Shown here piece by piece: positions 1 to 6,782 of a stretch of DNA of 12,613 nt. The notes beneath the pieces are model-generated. The model was not told the origin of the DNA. It saw nothing but the letters and a program-made list of their open reading frames with translations, and searched no databases. The translations under genes and the position numbers were made by a program. Source of the stretch: an uncultured Acetatifactor sp. (lineage in GTDB: Bacteria > Bacillota > Clostridia > Lachnospirales > Lachnospiraceae); assembly GCF_910585425.1 (NCBI RefSeq), contig NZ_CAJUCP010000094.1, positions 1 through 12,613 of the forward strand. Direction: 5' to 3'. Every line of letters starts with the position of its first letter. Positions within the stretch are counted from its first letter, which is position 1.

Positions 1-9
1 GCAAATGCA

Positions 10-39
10 TGACCAATTTTTATGAACTGGTGTTATGAT
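10..39 (+). promoter_or_regulatory. Probable extended -10 promoter for the AAA-ATPase/nuclease gene
   Basis: A TATGAT hexamer at 34-39 is preceded by TGT at 31-33, giving an extended -10 (TGn) element. A weak -35 resembling TTGACA (TGACCA, 10-15) lies 18 bp upstream. Transcription would start near 46 and leave a leader of roughly 80 nt before the ATG at 124. The TGn motif partly makes up for the poor -35. Confidence 0.45.
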
Positions 40-123
40 AGAATTTATTCCCGCGAGCAATGAGCCAATGACTGGGGCGCGTGAAAAAACGAAACAGGGA
101 TTCATGGACAGAAAGGCGGAACC

Positions 124-1722
124 ATGGCAAAGTATTTTAATACAACAGGTGTATGCAGGCCATCGGAGCATTACATGGTCAGTCTGGACGGACGGCTTGC
201 GGAAATCAGAAGAATGATTGACAGGAAATACTATTTCTCCATAAACCGCGGAAGACAATATGGAAAAACGACAACCCTTGCGGCTCTGAAGCATTTTCTG
301 CGTGCGGATTTTATTGTGGCCAGCCTTGATTTCCAGTTTCTGTCACAGGCAGACTTTGCGTCTGACAGGACGTTTTCAGCGGCCTTTGCCAGGCGGTTTG
401 CACTGGCGCTGCGGTGCGTGCCGGAAGCGGAGGGGAAGGCCTTGGACAGGATCAAAAAATATGGGGATGAGGGCTGCGGCATATCAGCCCTGTTTGAAGA
501 ATTGAGCGAATTCTGTGCGTCTGCGCCGAAGCCTGTGGTGCTGCTGATAGACGAGGTGGACAGTGCGTCAAATAATCAGGTTTTTCTCGATTTCCTGGCG
601 CTTTTGCGTGGATATTATCTGCAGAGGGAGGAATTTCCCACGTTTCAGTCGGTGATTCTGGCCGGGGTATATGATATCTATGATATCAATGATATCAGGA
701 ACCTGAAGCAGAAGGTTCGGCCGGATTCGGAGCATAGGCATAATAGTCCCTGGAACATTGCGGCTGCATTCGATGTGAATATGGATCTGGAGACGGAGGG
801 CATAGCAGGGATGCTGGCCGAATATGAGGCGGACTATCATACGGGGATGGATGTGGGGCAGATGGCAGGGCTGCTGTACGAGGAAACCTGCGGATATCCA
901 TTTCTGGTTTCCAGGCTTTGCCAGCTTATGGATGAGCGGATTCCGGGAAATGGGGAATTTCCGGACAGGGAGACGGTATGGAGCAGGGAGGGACTGCTGG
1001 CGGCAGAGAAGATTCTGCTGATGGAGAAGAATACATTGTTTGATTCCCTGATCAATAAGCTGACGGATTATCCGAAGCTGCGGGAATTGCTTTATTCCAT
1101 GCTGTTTTTGGGGGAAAGGGTCGTGTTTAACTCCCATAACGATTTTATCCAGCTTGCATCCATGTTCGGCTTTGTAAAGAATGTAAATGGCGCCATACAA
1201 GTGGCGAACAGGATTTTTGAGACGGTTTTGTACAATTTGTTCTTATCGGAAGAAGAGGTTTCCGACAGGACTTTTTCGGTTGCAGCGGCAGACCGGAACC
1301 AGTTTATCCAAAACGGCAGCTTGAATATGGAGCTGTTATTGGAAAAATTTGTAGTCCACTGGGGAGACCTGTACCATTCCGCTGATGAGAAGTTTATAGA
1401 GGAAAATGGAAGGAAATTCTTCCTGTTATATTTAAAGCCGGTCATCAATGGCGTGGGTAATTATTATATTGAAGCCCGAACCAGAGACCGGGGGCGCACG
1501 GATGTGATTGTGGACTATCGGGGACGGCAATATATTATAGAAATCAAGATATGGCGCGGTGAAGAGTATAACAGAAGAGGAGAAGCGCAGCTTGTTTCTT
1601 ATCTGGAATCCTATCATGCGCAGAAAGGATATTTGCTCAGTTTCAACTTCAATAAAAATAAAGTGCCGGGAGTGAAAGAAATCTCATGGGACGGCAAGGT
1701 CATTTTTGAGGCTATGGTATAA
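124..1722 (+). CDS. AAA-ATPase-like protein with C-terminal PD-(D/E)XK nuclease-like domain
   Basis: This is a 532-aa cytoplasmic protein of the AAA-ATPase-like/PD-(D/E)XK superfamily that is expanded in gut Clostridia and Bacteroidetes. The N-terminal half is a P-loop NTPase. A degenerate Walker A (RGRQYGKTT) lies near residues 42-50 with K48 and T49, and Walker B (VVLLIDEVD) spans 138-146 with D143 and E144. The GYPFLVSRLCQ stretch near 257-267 is typical of this family's ATPase lid. The C-terminal domain carries D460 and an EIK motif (E473, K475) separated by a beta-hairpin, then Q489, the expected PD-(D/E)XK core. Length is normal for an intact member. An in-frame triplication (YDI-YDI-NDI, residues 183-191) interrupts the segment after the second conserved beta strand. 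The start at 124 follows a purine-rich AAAGGCGG site. No signal peptide or membrane segment is visible. The biological role of the family is unproven; defence or mobile-element origin has been suggested. Family assignment is firm, function is not. Confidence 0.85.
   Translation: MAKYFNTTGVCRPSEHYMVSLDGRLAEIRRMIDRKYYFSINRGRQYGKTTTLAALKHFLRADFIVASLDFQFLSQADFASDRTFSAAFARRFALALRCVPEAEGKALDRIKKYGDEGCGISALFEELSEFCASAPKPVVLLIDEVDSASNNQVFLDFLALLRGYYLQREEFPTFQSVILAGVYDIYDINDIRNLKQKVRPDSEHRHNSPWNIAAAFDVNMDLETEGIAGMLAEYEADYHTGMDVGQMAGLLYEETCGYPFLVSRLCQLMDERIPGNGEFPDRETVWSREGLLAAEKILLMEKNTLFDSLINKLTDYPKLRELLYSMLFLGERVVFNSHNDFIQLASMFGFVKNVNGAIQVANRIFETVLYNLFLSEEEVSDRTFSVAAADRNQFIQNGSLNMELLLEKFVVHWGDLYHSADEKFIEENGRKFFLLYLKPVINGVGNYYIEARTRDRGRTDVIVDYRGRQYIIEIKIWRGEEYNRRGEAQLVSYLESYHAQKGYLLSFNFNKNKVPGVKEISWDGKVIFEAMV
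670..696 (+). repeat. Three-copy 9-bp tandem repeat inside the ATPase gene
   Basis: Two perfect copies of TATGATATC (670-678, 679-687) are followed by a one-mismatch copy, AATGATATC (688-696). They encode YDI-YDI-NDI. The repeat is in frame, so slippage adds or removes three residues without breaking the gene. Confidence 0.9.
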
Positions 1723-1888
1723 AGACCTGAAAGTCATTGTGTCAACTTCTGGCTCCCTGTGCACAATGAAAGTGAGTGCGTCAGATGCGGAGATGCTCCG
1801 CTACAGGGCAGCCTTCTTCCAAAAGCAGTAAAATAAAAAACAGGGCTTAACCAGACAGAAATGGATGATGGGAGGCACTGCGTGTATA

Positions 1889-2386
1889 ATGATTATTAGA
1901 GAATATCAACCATCCGATTGCAGGCAACTGGCAGAGCTTTTTTACAATACGGTTCACCGGATAAACGCGAAAGATTATACGAAAGAGCAATTGGATGTAT
2001 GGGCCACAGGACAGATAGACCTGGAGAAGTGGAACCAGTCGTTTCAGGAGCATTTTAGCCTCGTCGCGGTGGATGACGGTATCATCACAGGCTTCGGGGA
2101 CATAGACAGGACAGGCTATCTGGATCGATTATATGTCCATGCAGATTACCAGGCCAGAGGAGTCGCCACCCATATCTGCGACCGGCTGGAACAGGTGGTT
2201 CCGGGGGATATCGTCACCCACGCCTCCATTACGGCAAGGCCATTTTTTGAAAAAAGAGGCTATAAGGCGGTGAAAGAACAACAGGTAGAGCGGCAGGGGA
2301 TTCTCCTGACAAACTATGTGATGATAAAAGCCGGCAGACAGGGCTGCGGAGCAGGGGAGGATCACAATGCTGATAAAGCAGATTGA
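1889..2386 (+). CDS. GNAT family N-acetyltransferase, YafP-like
   Basis: This is a single-domain Gcn5-related acetyltransferase of about 165 aa, predicted to transfer acetyl from acetyl-CoA to an amine on an unknown small molecule or protein. Family landmarks in order: an N-terminal IREYQPSD segment, FYNTVHRINAKDY, a beta4 strand ending LDRLYVHADY, the acetyl-CoA pyrophosphate loop QARGVA (R/Q-x-x-G-x-A type), and a C-terminal FFEKRGYKAVKEQQVERQG block. The last block is characteristic of YafP-like enzymes. I chose ATG 1889 (MIIREYQ) because the conserved fold begins there and GGGAGG (1870-1875) lies 13 nt upstream, a slightly long spacing. An in-frame upstream ATG at 1865 would add eight residues but would put the GGGAGG inside the gene. 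The last 20 bp overlap the next acetyltransferase gene, so the two are probably cotranscribed and translationally coupled. Substrate cannot be read from the sequence. Confidence 0.85.
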   Translation: MIIREYQPSDCRQLAELFYNTVHRINAKDYTKEQLDVWATGQIDLEKWNQSFQEHFSLVAVDDGIITGFGDIDRTGYLDRLYVHADYQARGVATHICDRLEQVVPGDIVTHASITARPFFEKRGYKAVKEQQVERQGILLTNYVMIKAGRQGCGAGEDHNADKAD

Positions 2387-3269
2387 CAGGGATACAGAAA
2401 AAGAGCGCATTGCAAGGCTTATTTTGGAGTCCCTCCCGGAGTGGTTCGGCATCCCTCAGGCCCGGGAGGGATACATTGCCGGCAGCAGGGGCAAGCCCTT
2501 CTTCTGCGCCTTTGAGGTTGAAAGGCCTGTGGGATTCCTCTATCTGAAAGAAACCGGGCGGCATACTGTGGAAGTGGCAGTCATGGGCGTGGCCAGGGAA
2601 TGCCACAGACAGGGCATTGGCCGGAGCCTGTTTGAGGAAGCGAGGGAAAAGGCCGGGCAGATGGGATATTCTTTCATCCAGGTCAAGACTGTCCAGATGG
2701 GGCGGTACGATATCTACGATGACACCAACAGGTTCTACCTATCGCTGGGATTCCGGGAATTGGAGGTCTTCCCTACGCTTTGGGATGAGGCGAATCCGTG
2801 CCAGGTCTACATTATGTCCATTGGTAAGTGTCAGCGAAGAGTTGACGGTGATATTCTGCTGGAACCGTACTATCCAAACGAAAGCGTGGCGCTGGAATGG
2901 TATCAGGATAAAGAAGTGTGCAGGCAGGTCGATAATATTGACCATGTGTATTCCCTGGACAGGCTCAGAGCCATGTATGATTTCCTGAGTGCCCATGGCC
3001 AGTGCTTTTATATTCAGTATCAGGGAAAGCTTGTAGGAGACGTTTCGCTCCGGGACAATTCCGAAATCGCCATTGTCGTCTGCAGGGAGTATCAGAATCA
3101 CCATATCGGCCGCAAATGTGTATCGAATATGATTGAACTGGCAAAGGAAAAAGGAATGCGCAAGGTCAAAGCCAATATCTATGCTTTCAATAAGCAGAGC
3201 CAGAGGATGTTCCAGGCCATAGGCTTTCGGCCTGCGGAAGACGAGTGGTATATTTATGAGATAGAGTGA
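2367..3269 (+). CDS. Tandem-GNAT protein (two acetyltransferase domains)
   Basis: This 300-aa protein contains two GNAT folds. Domain 1 (about residues 1-152) has a conventional acetyl-CoA loop, RQGIGRS (81-87), and a C-terminal NRFYLSLGFRELE block. Domain 2 (about 160-300) resembles RimJ/RimL or aminoglycoside-6'-type acetyltransferases: ALEWYQDKEV, IQYQGKLVGDVSL and a C-terminal NKQSQRMFQAIGF block. Its acetyl-CoA loop, QNHHIGRK (243-250), has His246 where the first Gly is expected, so this half may bind acetyl-CoA less well or have diverged. The start at 2367 has a strong GGGAGG six nt upstream and overlaps the previous GNAT gene by 20 bp. The two halves are not close duplicates, so this looks like a fusion of different GNAT subfamilies rather than an internal duplication. 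Substrates are unknown. The fold call is confident. Confidence 0.85.
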   Translation: MLIKQIDRDTEKERIARLILESLPEWFGIPQAREGYIAGSRGKPFFCAFEVERPVGFLYLKETGRHTVEVAVMGVARECHRQGIGRSLFEEAREKAGQMGYSFIQVKTVQMGRYDIYDDTNRFYLSLGFRELEVFPTLWDEANPCQVYIMSIGKCQRRVDGDILLEPYYPNESVALEWYQDKEVCRQVDNIDHVYSLDRLRAMYDFLSAHGQCFYIQYQGKLVGDVSLRDNSEIAIVVCREYQNHHIGRKCVSNMIELAKEKGMRKVKANIYAFNKQSQRMFQAIGFRPAEDEWYIYEIE

Positions 3270-3277
3270 GGCGGTGC

Positions 3278-3298
3278 AACTTAACTTCAAGTTGAGTT
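3278..3298. promoter_or_regulatory. 21-bp near-perfect palindrome, possible operator
   Basis: Arms AACTTAACTT and AAGTTGAGTT flank a central C at 3288 with one mismatch in ten. It begins nine bp after the tandem-GNAT stop codon and lies about 30 bp upstream of the -35 proposed for the XRE gene. AACTT/AAGTT dyads of this kind are seen under MerR-type activators, but no MerR gene is in the window. As RNA it would form an AU-rich hairpin with no real loop, so it is a poor terminator. Confidence 0.45.
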
Positions 3299-3326
3299 CC
3301 GAACCCTGCGCACAACCTTACAGGTA

Positions 3327-3355
3327 TGGTCAGGCCAGCCACATTTCTGTACAAT
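3327..3355 (+). promoter_or_regulatory. Probable sigma-A promoter of the XRE regulator gene
   Basis: A -35 TGGTCA (3327-3332, four of six to consensus) and a -10 TACAAT (3350-3355, five of six) are separated by exactly 17 bp. The leader would be about 75 nt, ending at an AGGAG site (3426-3430) six nt before the ATG. Confidence 0.5.
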
Positions 3356-3436
3356 ATTGAAGAAGAGCATTCAAAAACACAGTTGCTGTCCCGCTGGAAG
3401 GCAAATCCCGCCGGAACAACATGAAAGGAGACGGAA

Positions 3437-4681
3437 ATGTTCGATAACAGGAAAGCAGGAAAGCAGATTGCGCTGCTTCGGAGAAGCAAAGGCCTGACCC
3501 AGGAGGACGTCGCCAGACAATTGAACATCAGCCCTCAGGCAGTGAGCAAATGGGAGAACGGCCACACCATGCCGGAGCTGTCTGTCCTTGTGGAGCTGTC
3601 AGAGCTGCTGGGGTGCACCATAGACCAGATCCTCTTCCCGGCGCCTGTGCCCGCCGCGGGAGCCGACTTTGAGCAGACGCTGCTGCCATACGCCCCCATC
3701 GCAGATTTTTCAGGCAGGCGCTGGCCCCGCAGCATGTCCAAGCCCGCCGTGCTGTCGGCCATCAAGCTTTTCATGGGATTGGAAGAGCGCCGGGACACCA
3801 TGAACCGACAGATAAATGACGATACGGAATACATCCTCCAGGCTGCGTTTTCCGGCATCACCTTCGGCTATTCCTGGGAGCCTGACGACGACTGGGAAAG
3901 CTGTCTTGAACCATACGGCCTGACCTGTGAGGTTCATGCCAGCGGGGACTTCACGCAGGATGGATTCATCCGGATGGCAGTTGACAATATAAAGAGCGGA
4001 TATCCCGTAGTCGTCCTTCCGAAGGAATACACCGACACCATATTGGCCACAGGATTTTCCGATCAGGGCAGAGTCCTGCGGGGAATCCCCTTTCTGGACG
4101 GTGACGATGACAAGAATTCCGTCATGTCTTTCGGGCAGTTGAAAAACTTTCCGGAATGGTATGGGAAAGAGTCCCGCCTGGTGCTCGTCAAACCGGGCTC
4201 GAAGAAGATATCCCTCCCTGATAAATGCCGGGAAGCCCTGGGACGGGGCTTTCAGCTTTTGAGCAATAAGAGACATCTGACCGATCGGCCGCTTGTGGGA
4301 TGCGGACTGGTGATCTATGACAACTGGTGCGAGGAGCTGCGCAGGGAGACGAATCAGGAGCTGATGGAGATTGGATGTATGTTCCCCCATATTTTCATCC
4401 ACTATGAGGGGAAGCTTCGGATCAGGGAATTCCTGGAACTCTGTACCCACCTGATACAGGATGGGGACAAAAGCGCATTCACGTCAGCCATCTCAAAATA
4501 TGAGGAGATACTCTCCCTCTGTGAGAAATGCATCCAGGAGATGCTCCCCAGGACGCCCGAGGACACGGCGGAAGCCCGGGCAAAACGGCAGGCCTATATC
4601 GGCATCCTGCAAAGAGGCAGGGAGCTGGAAGAGGAGGCGCTGGAGGCCTTAAGGCCTTCTGTGGAAGCCCTGGGCAGGTGA
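3437..4681 (+). CDS. XRE-family HTH regulator with large C-terminal domain, possibly C39-peptidase-like
   Basis: This 414-aa protein has an N-terminal Cro/C1-type helix-turn-helix (residues about 7-62). It includes the signature GLTQEDVARQLNISPQAVSKWE and the following PELSVLVELSELLGCTIDQIL, so DNA binding is well supported. The remaining 350 residues are unusual for an XRE protein. Residues about 120-240 (TEYILQAAFSG, then VDNIKSGYPVVVL, ILATGFSDQG and PFLDGDDD) have the order of elements seen in C39/BtrH-type papain-fold domains. I see neither a convincing catalytic Cys at the domain start nor the His expected before the GFSD turn, so I infer a ligand-sensing rather than proteolytic role. 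The far C-terminus (about 345-414) is helical and Glu/Arg-rich, suitable for dimerisation. The start is set by AAAGGAG six nt upstream. It converges with the minus-strand GNAT across a three-base gap. Targets are unknown; adjacent acetyltransferases are candidates. Confidence 0.8.
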   Translation: MFDNRKAGKQIALLRRSKGLTQEDVARQLNISPQAVSKWENGHTMPELSVLVELSELLGCTIDQILFPAPVPAAGADFEQTLLPYAPIADFSGRRWPRSMSKPAVLSAIKLFMGLEERRDTMNRQINDDTEYILQAAFSGITFGYSWEPDDDWESCLEPYGLTCEVHASGDFTQDGFIRMAVDNIKSGYPVVVLPKEYTDTILATGFSDQGRVLRGIPFLDGDDDKNSVMSFGQLKNFPEWYGKESRLVLVKPGSKKISLPDKCREALGRGFQLLSNKRHLTDRPLVGCGLVIYDNWCEELRRETNQELMEIGCMFPHIFIHYEGKLRIREFLELCTHLIQDGDKSAFTSAISKYEEILSLCEKCIQEMLPRTPEDTAEARAKRQAYIGILQRGRELEEEALEALRPSVEALGR

Positions 4682-4684
4682 CGG

Positions 4685-5188
4685 CTATTCTGCTGAACCA
4701 GGCTGCCCCACCAGGTGCTTCACGAAGACGGCATCCCGGTTTTTTGCCTTACAGCCCGGGGCGCTGATATATCCGTGTTTCTCATAGAAATCCGTCGCCG
4801 TGTCCGTTGTCAGTATGCTGGTGTAGATACCGTTTTTCAGGAAATGCGTTTCTGCAAGTGCAAGCAGCGCGCTGCCGTGAGCCTGGTTCCGGCATGCATC
4901 AGCGACCCAGAACTCCCGTATGAACCCGCAGGTCTCTTCGAAGAACCCGCTGGTGAATTTCAGGGGCTTGAACTGGATGAAGCCAATGACATCTCCCCTT
5001 TCAGAAATCCTGACAAAAGCGAGGTTGCCGCCATCGGCATTCATTTCCCGGAACAGGCCGTCCCAATCCCGGACATGGAGCCCAAGTTCCGAGAAATATT
5101 GCTTGAAAGCCGCCTGGAATAAGGAATCAGAGAAATCGGAGATTAAATTATCTAAATATCGCCTGTTTTCATTTGCTGAACATTTCAT
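4685..5188 (-). CDS. GNAT family N-acetyltransferase (minus strand)
   Basis: This is a single GNAT domain of 167 aa. Recognisable parts are the N-terminal helices (YLDNLISDFSDSLFQ), the beta strands LAFVRISERGDVIGFIQF, beta4 with FIREFWVADACR, the acetyl-CoA loop region RNQAHGSALL (100-109), and a C-terminal FYEKHGYISAPG block followed by AVFVKHL. The loop has Ala103 in place of the usual first Gly of R/Q-x-x-G-x-G/A. I chose the start at 5188 (MKCSANEN) because AGAGGA sits seven nt upstream on the minus strand. A 14-residue longer form from 5230 has no comparable site. A promoter is visible at 5243-5271. The gene is transcribed toward, and ends three bases from, the XRE regulator gene. The substrate is unknown. 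Confidence 0.82.
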   Translation of the reverse strand: MKCSANENRRYLDNLISDFSDSLFQAAFKQYFSELGLHVRDWDGLFREMNADGGNLAFVRISERGDVIGFIQFKPLKFTSGFFEETCGFIREFWVADACRNQAHGSALLALAETHFLKNGIYTSILTTDTATDFYEKHGYISAPGCKAKNRDAVFVKHLVGQPGSAE

Positions 5189-5242
5189 GCAAAATCCTCT
5201 CGCTTTCTGGGGGAGCCATTTGACCGCCATCTCGTTTGGTTC

Positions 5243-5271
5243 AGTATACCATTTTTTTCACCATGTGAACA
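5243..5271 (-). promoter_or_regulatory. Probable promoter of the minus-strand GNAT gene
   Basis: Read on the minus strand, TGTTCA (5271-5266) and TATACT (5248-5243) are 17 bp apart. The -10 matches consensus at five of six positions and the -35 is weak. The leader to the start at 5188 would be about 50 nt. Confidence 0.5.
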
Positions 5272-5282
5272 GACACAAAAAA

Positions 5283-5312
5283 TTTAAGTAGTAAGACAAC
5301 ATCAAATATGAT
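5283..5312 (+). promoter_or_regulatory. Weak candidate promoter for the M3 peptidase gene
   Basis: TATGAT at 5307-5312 is a good -10. The best -35 at 18 bp is a poor TTTAAG (5283-5288). It is the only reasonable sigma-A candidate between the divergent GNAT and peptidase genes. It is followed directly by a 10-bp direct repeat that could hold a regulator. Confidence 0.3.
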
Positions 5313-5317
5313 AAGAT

Positions 5318-5337
5318 AGTAGCGGAAAGTAGCGGAA
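5318..5337 (+). repeat. Perfect 10-bp tandem duplication in the peptidase leader
   Basis: AGTAGCGGAA occurs twice head to tail (5318-5327 and 5328-5337), followed by a partial echo, AACAACGG. The period equals about one helical turn, and it lies just downstream of the candidate -10. Binding-site use is an inference. Confidence 0.7.
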
Positions 5338-5404
5338 AACAACGGCATGGACGGCGTGGCGGGCTGTACGGAGAAGCATCCGCCATGAGAGGAAGGAAAA
5401 GCGG

Positions 5405-6586
5405 ATGGGCTTTGGAAACGATTATCTGCAGGAAGAACGCAAAGCGGAATTGCAGTATTGGCTCAGCGGAGACTACGAGTCATTCTGCGGCAAAAAGAAG
5501 GAAATATATCTTGCGGCAGGGAAGGCGATAAAAGATGCCAGCCATACTGCCCCCGGGCACAGCCCCGGAGGATACCGGAACGAACTGAAATATGCAGGCA
5601 ATCTGGAGCTGGCCTTTCGCATCGAAACAGAGGAAAAGAAATTCCGGAGCGTCAGAAAGCAACTGCCCGCCCCGGAATATGCCAAATGGCTACAGGAGCT
5701 TGTCCGCCTGCGCAACCAATATGCCCGGACGGCGGGTTTTGAGAACTACCTGGACTACAGGTACGCGCTTTGGGGAATCGGCGGGGATGTGTTTGCCAGA
5801 GCCGCTTCCAGGCAGCGCAAGGCGGAAAAGACAGACAGCATGGAACTGAGAAGATGGCTGGGAGAAGTATCCGCAGACCACAGGCTTGCCGTGGAAAATC
5901 AGAGGGCGCTTTTCAGGGAGATAGATGAATGCTGGAACCTGAACGGAAGCGGGATACAGATTCACGATGAAGACCTCCCTGGATTCTATATCGGCGCCTG
6001 TGTGCCCGTCAGCATTCCTGATGATATACATGTCTTAATCAACAAAAGACCCGGATTGTCAGGTTTTTCCGTATTCATGCATGAAATCGGCCATGGCTTC
6101 TACTATACCAACATTGCCGCGCCGGACATCCATGGGCGGAGGGAACCCTTCAACCTGATCATGGAAGAAACGGTTGCGCTGCTGTTCGAGAACCAGGTTT
6201 ATACAGATGGGTTTTCCAGAGAATTCCTGCATACTGACAGGGGCATGTGGCTTCCCAAGGCAGATTTCCAACTGGATTACCTGCTGTGCTGTGCGGAATT
6301 CGAGGAAAGGATTTACAGAAAAGCCGATCCTGATTTCGATGCGGAATGGAAGGCGGCCTGTGCTTTCACGGGAGAGGAGGAAGGGGACGGATGGACAAAG
6401 CCCCATTTCTTCGTGTCGAACCCGGGCTACTTTGCGGCCTATTTCATAGCCGCCTTTTTGGCAAAAGAGACCTATCGATATGCGGACAGGGAAAGCAGGG
6501 ACTTGTTTGACTTTATCCGGAATGAGATATGCAGTCCCGGCGGGGCGCTTGCATATGAGGCATTTCTGGAAAAGGTTCTGCCATAA
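5405..6586 (+). CDS. M3-family (oligoendopeptidase F-like) zinc metallopeptidase, compact form
   Basis: This 393-aa protein is a predicted cytoplasmic zinc peptidase cleaving short peptides. The zinc site is complete: HEIGH at residues 226-230 and a third ligand E255 in EETVALLFE, 29 residues after the first His as in M3 enzymes. Downstream, KPHFFVSNPGYFAAYF (332-347) matches the family's His/Tyr substrate-binding block. The N-terminal half retains the helical RLRNQYARTAGFENYLDYRY segment (101-120). Typical PepF proteins are about 550-600 aa, so this copy lacks most of the N-terminal lid. The start is supported by the AGAGGAAGG site about nine nt upstream, and I find no missing frame upstream, so the short form seems genuine rather than cut. 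No signal peptide is seen. It stands alone, with a terminator right after the stop. A minor caution is that related M2/M32-like peptidases share the motif. Confidence 0.85.
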   Translation: MGFGNDYLQEERKAELQYWLSGDYESFCGKKKEIYLAAGKAIKDASHTAPGHSPGGYRNELKYAGNLELAFRIETEEKKFRSVRKQLPAPEYAKWLQELVRLRNQYARTAGFENYLDYRYALWGIGGDVFARAASRQRKAEKTDSMELRRWLGEVSADHRLAVENQRALFREIDECWNLNGSGIQIHDEDLPGFYIGACVPVSIPDDIHVLINKRPGLSGFSVFMHEIGHGFYYTNIAAPDIHGRREPFNLIMEETVALLFENQVYTDGFSREFLHTDRGMWLPKADFQLDYLLCCAEFEERIYRKADPDFDAEWKAACAFTGEEEGDGWTKPHFFVSNPGYFAAYFIAAFLAKETYRYADRESRDLFDFIRNEICSPGGALAYEAFLEKVLP

Positions 6587-6587
6587 G

Positions 6588-6631
6588 GCTGCCGGGCAAG
6601 GGTGAAAAACACTCGTTGCCCGGCAGCTTTT
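6588..6631 (+). terminator. Strong intrinsic terminator after the M3 peptidase gene
   Basis: A perfect 12-bp GC-rich stem (GCTGCCGGGCAA at 6588-6599 with TTGCCCGGCAGC at 6616-6627) is followed by TTTT. It begins two bases after the stop codon. It separates the peptidase from the sigma-factor module. Confidence 0.9.
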
Positions 6632-6683
6632 AAAAATTTCCGAAATCAGTGTAACCTTTCGCCTCCCAGGCACCTCTAACAGA

Positions 6684-6726
6684 TGTAAACAAACATGTTT
6701 GACATTTACAATTGCACTTTGATTCT
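6684..6726 (+). promoter_or_regulatory. Candidate promoter with nested palindrome upstream of the ECF sigma gene
   Basis: A consensus -35, TTGACA (6699-6704), is followed at 16 bp by a mediocre GATTCT (6721-6726). Overlapping the -35 is a perfect 12-bp palindrome, CAAACATGTTTG (6690-6701), itself flanked by TGTAAA (6684-6689) and TTTACA (6705-6710). A dyad over a -35 is a classical repressor position. I do not see a typical ECF autoregulatory motif. Confidence 0.4.
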
Positions 6727-6782
6727 GGAAATGGAATCTGCACTGCGGTTCCATGACAGAACGATGATAACGGACAAAGGCG

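Noticed and set aside
1787..1801. GCGGAG-ATG-CTCCGC hairpin between the first ATPase gene and the first GNAT
   Set aside because: The stem is short, the loop is tight and no T-tract follows; it is too weak to call a terminator, although one would be expected here.
4644..4657. 14-bp perfect palindrome near the end of the XRE gene, considered as a terminator between convergent genes
   Set aside because: It lies inside the coding sequence, gives only a five-bp stem around TTAA, and has no T-tract.
4672..4708. GGGCAG/CTGCCC pairing across the convergent gene junction
   Set aside because: Only six bp with a 25-base loop and no T-tract, so not a supportable terminator.
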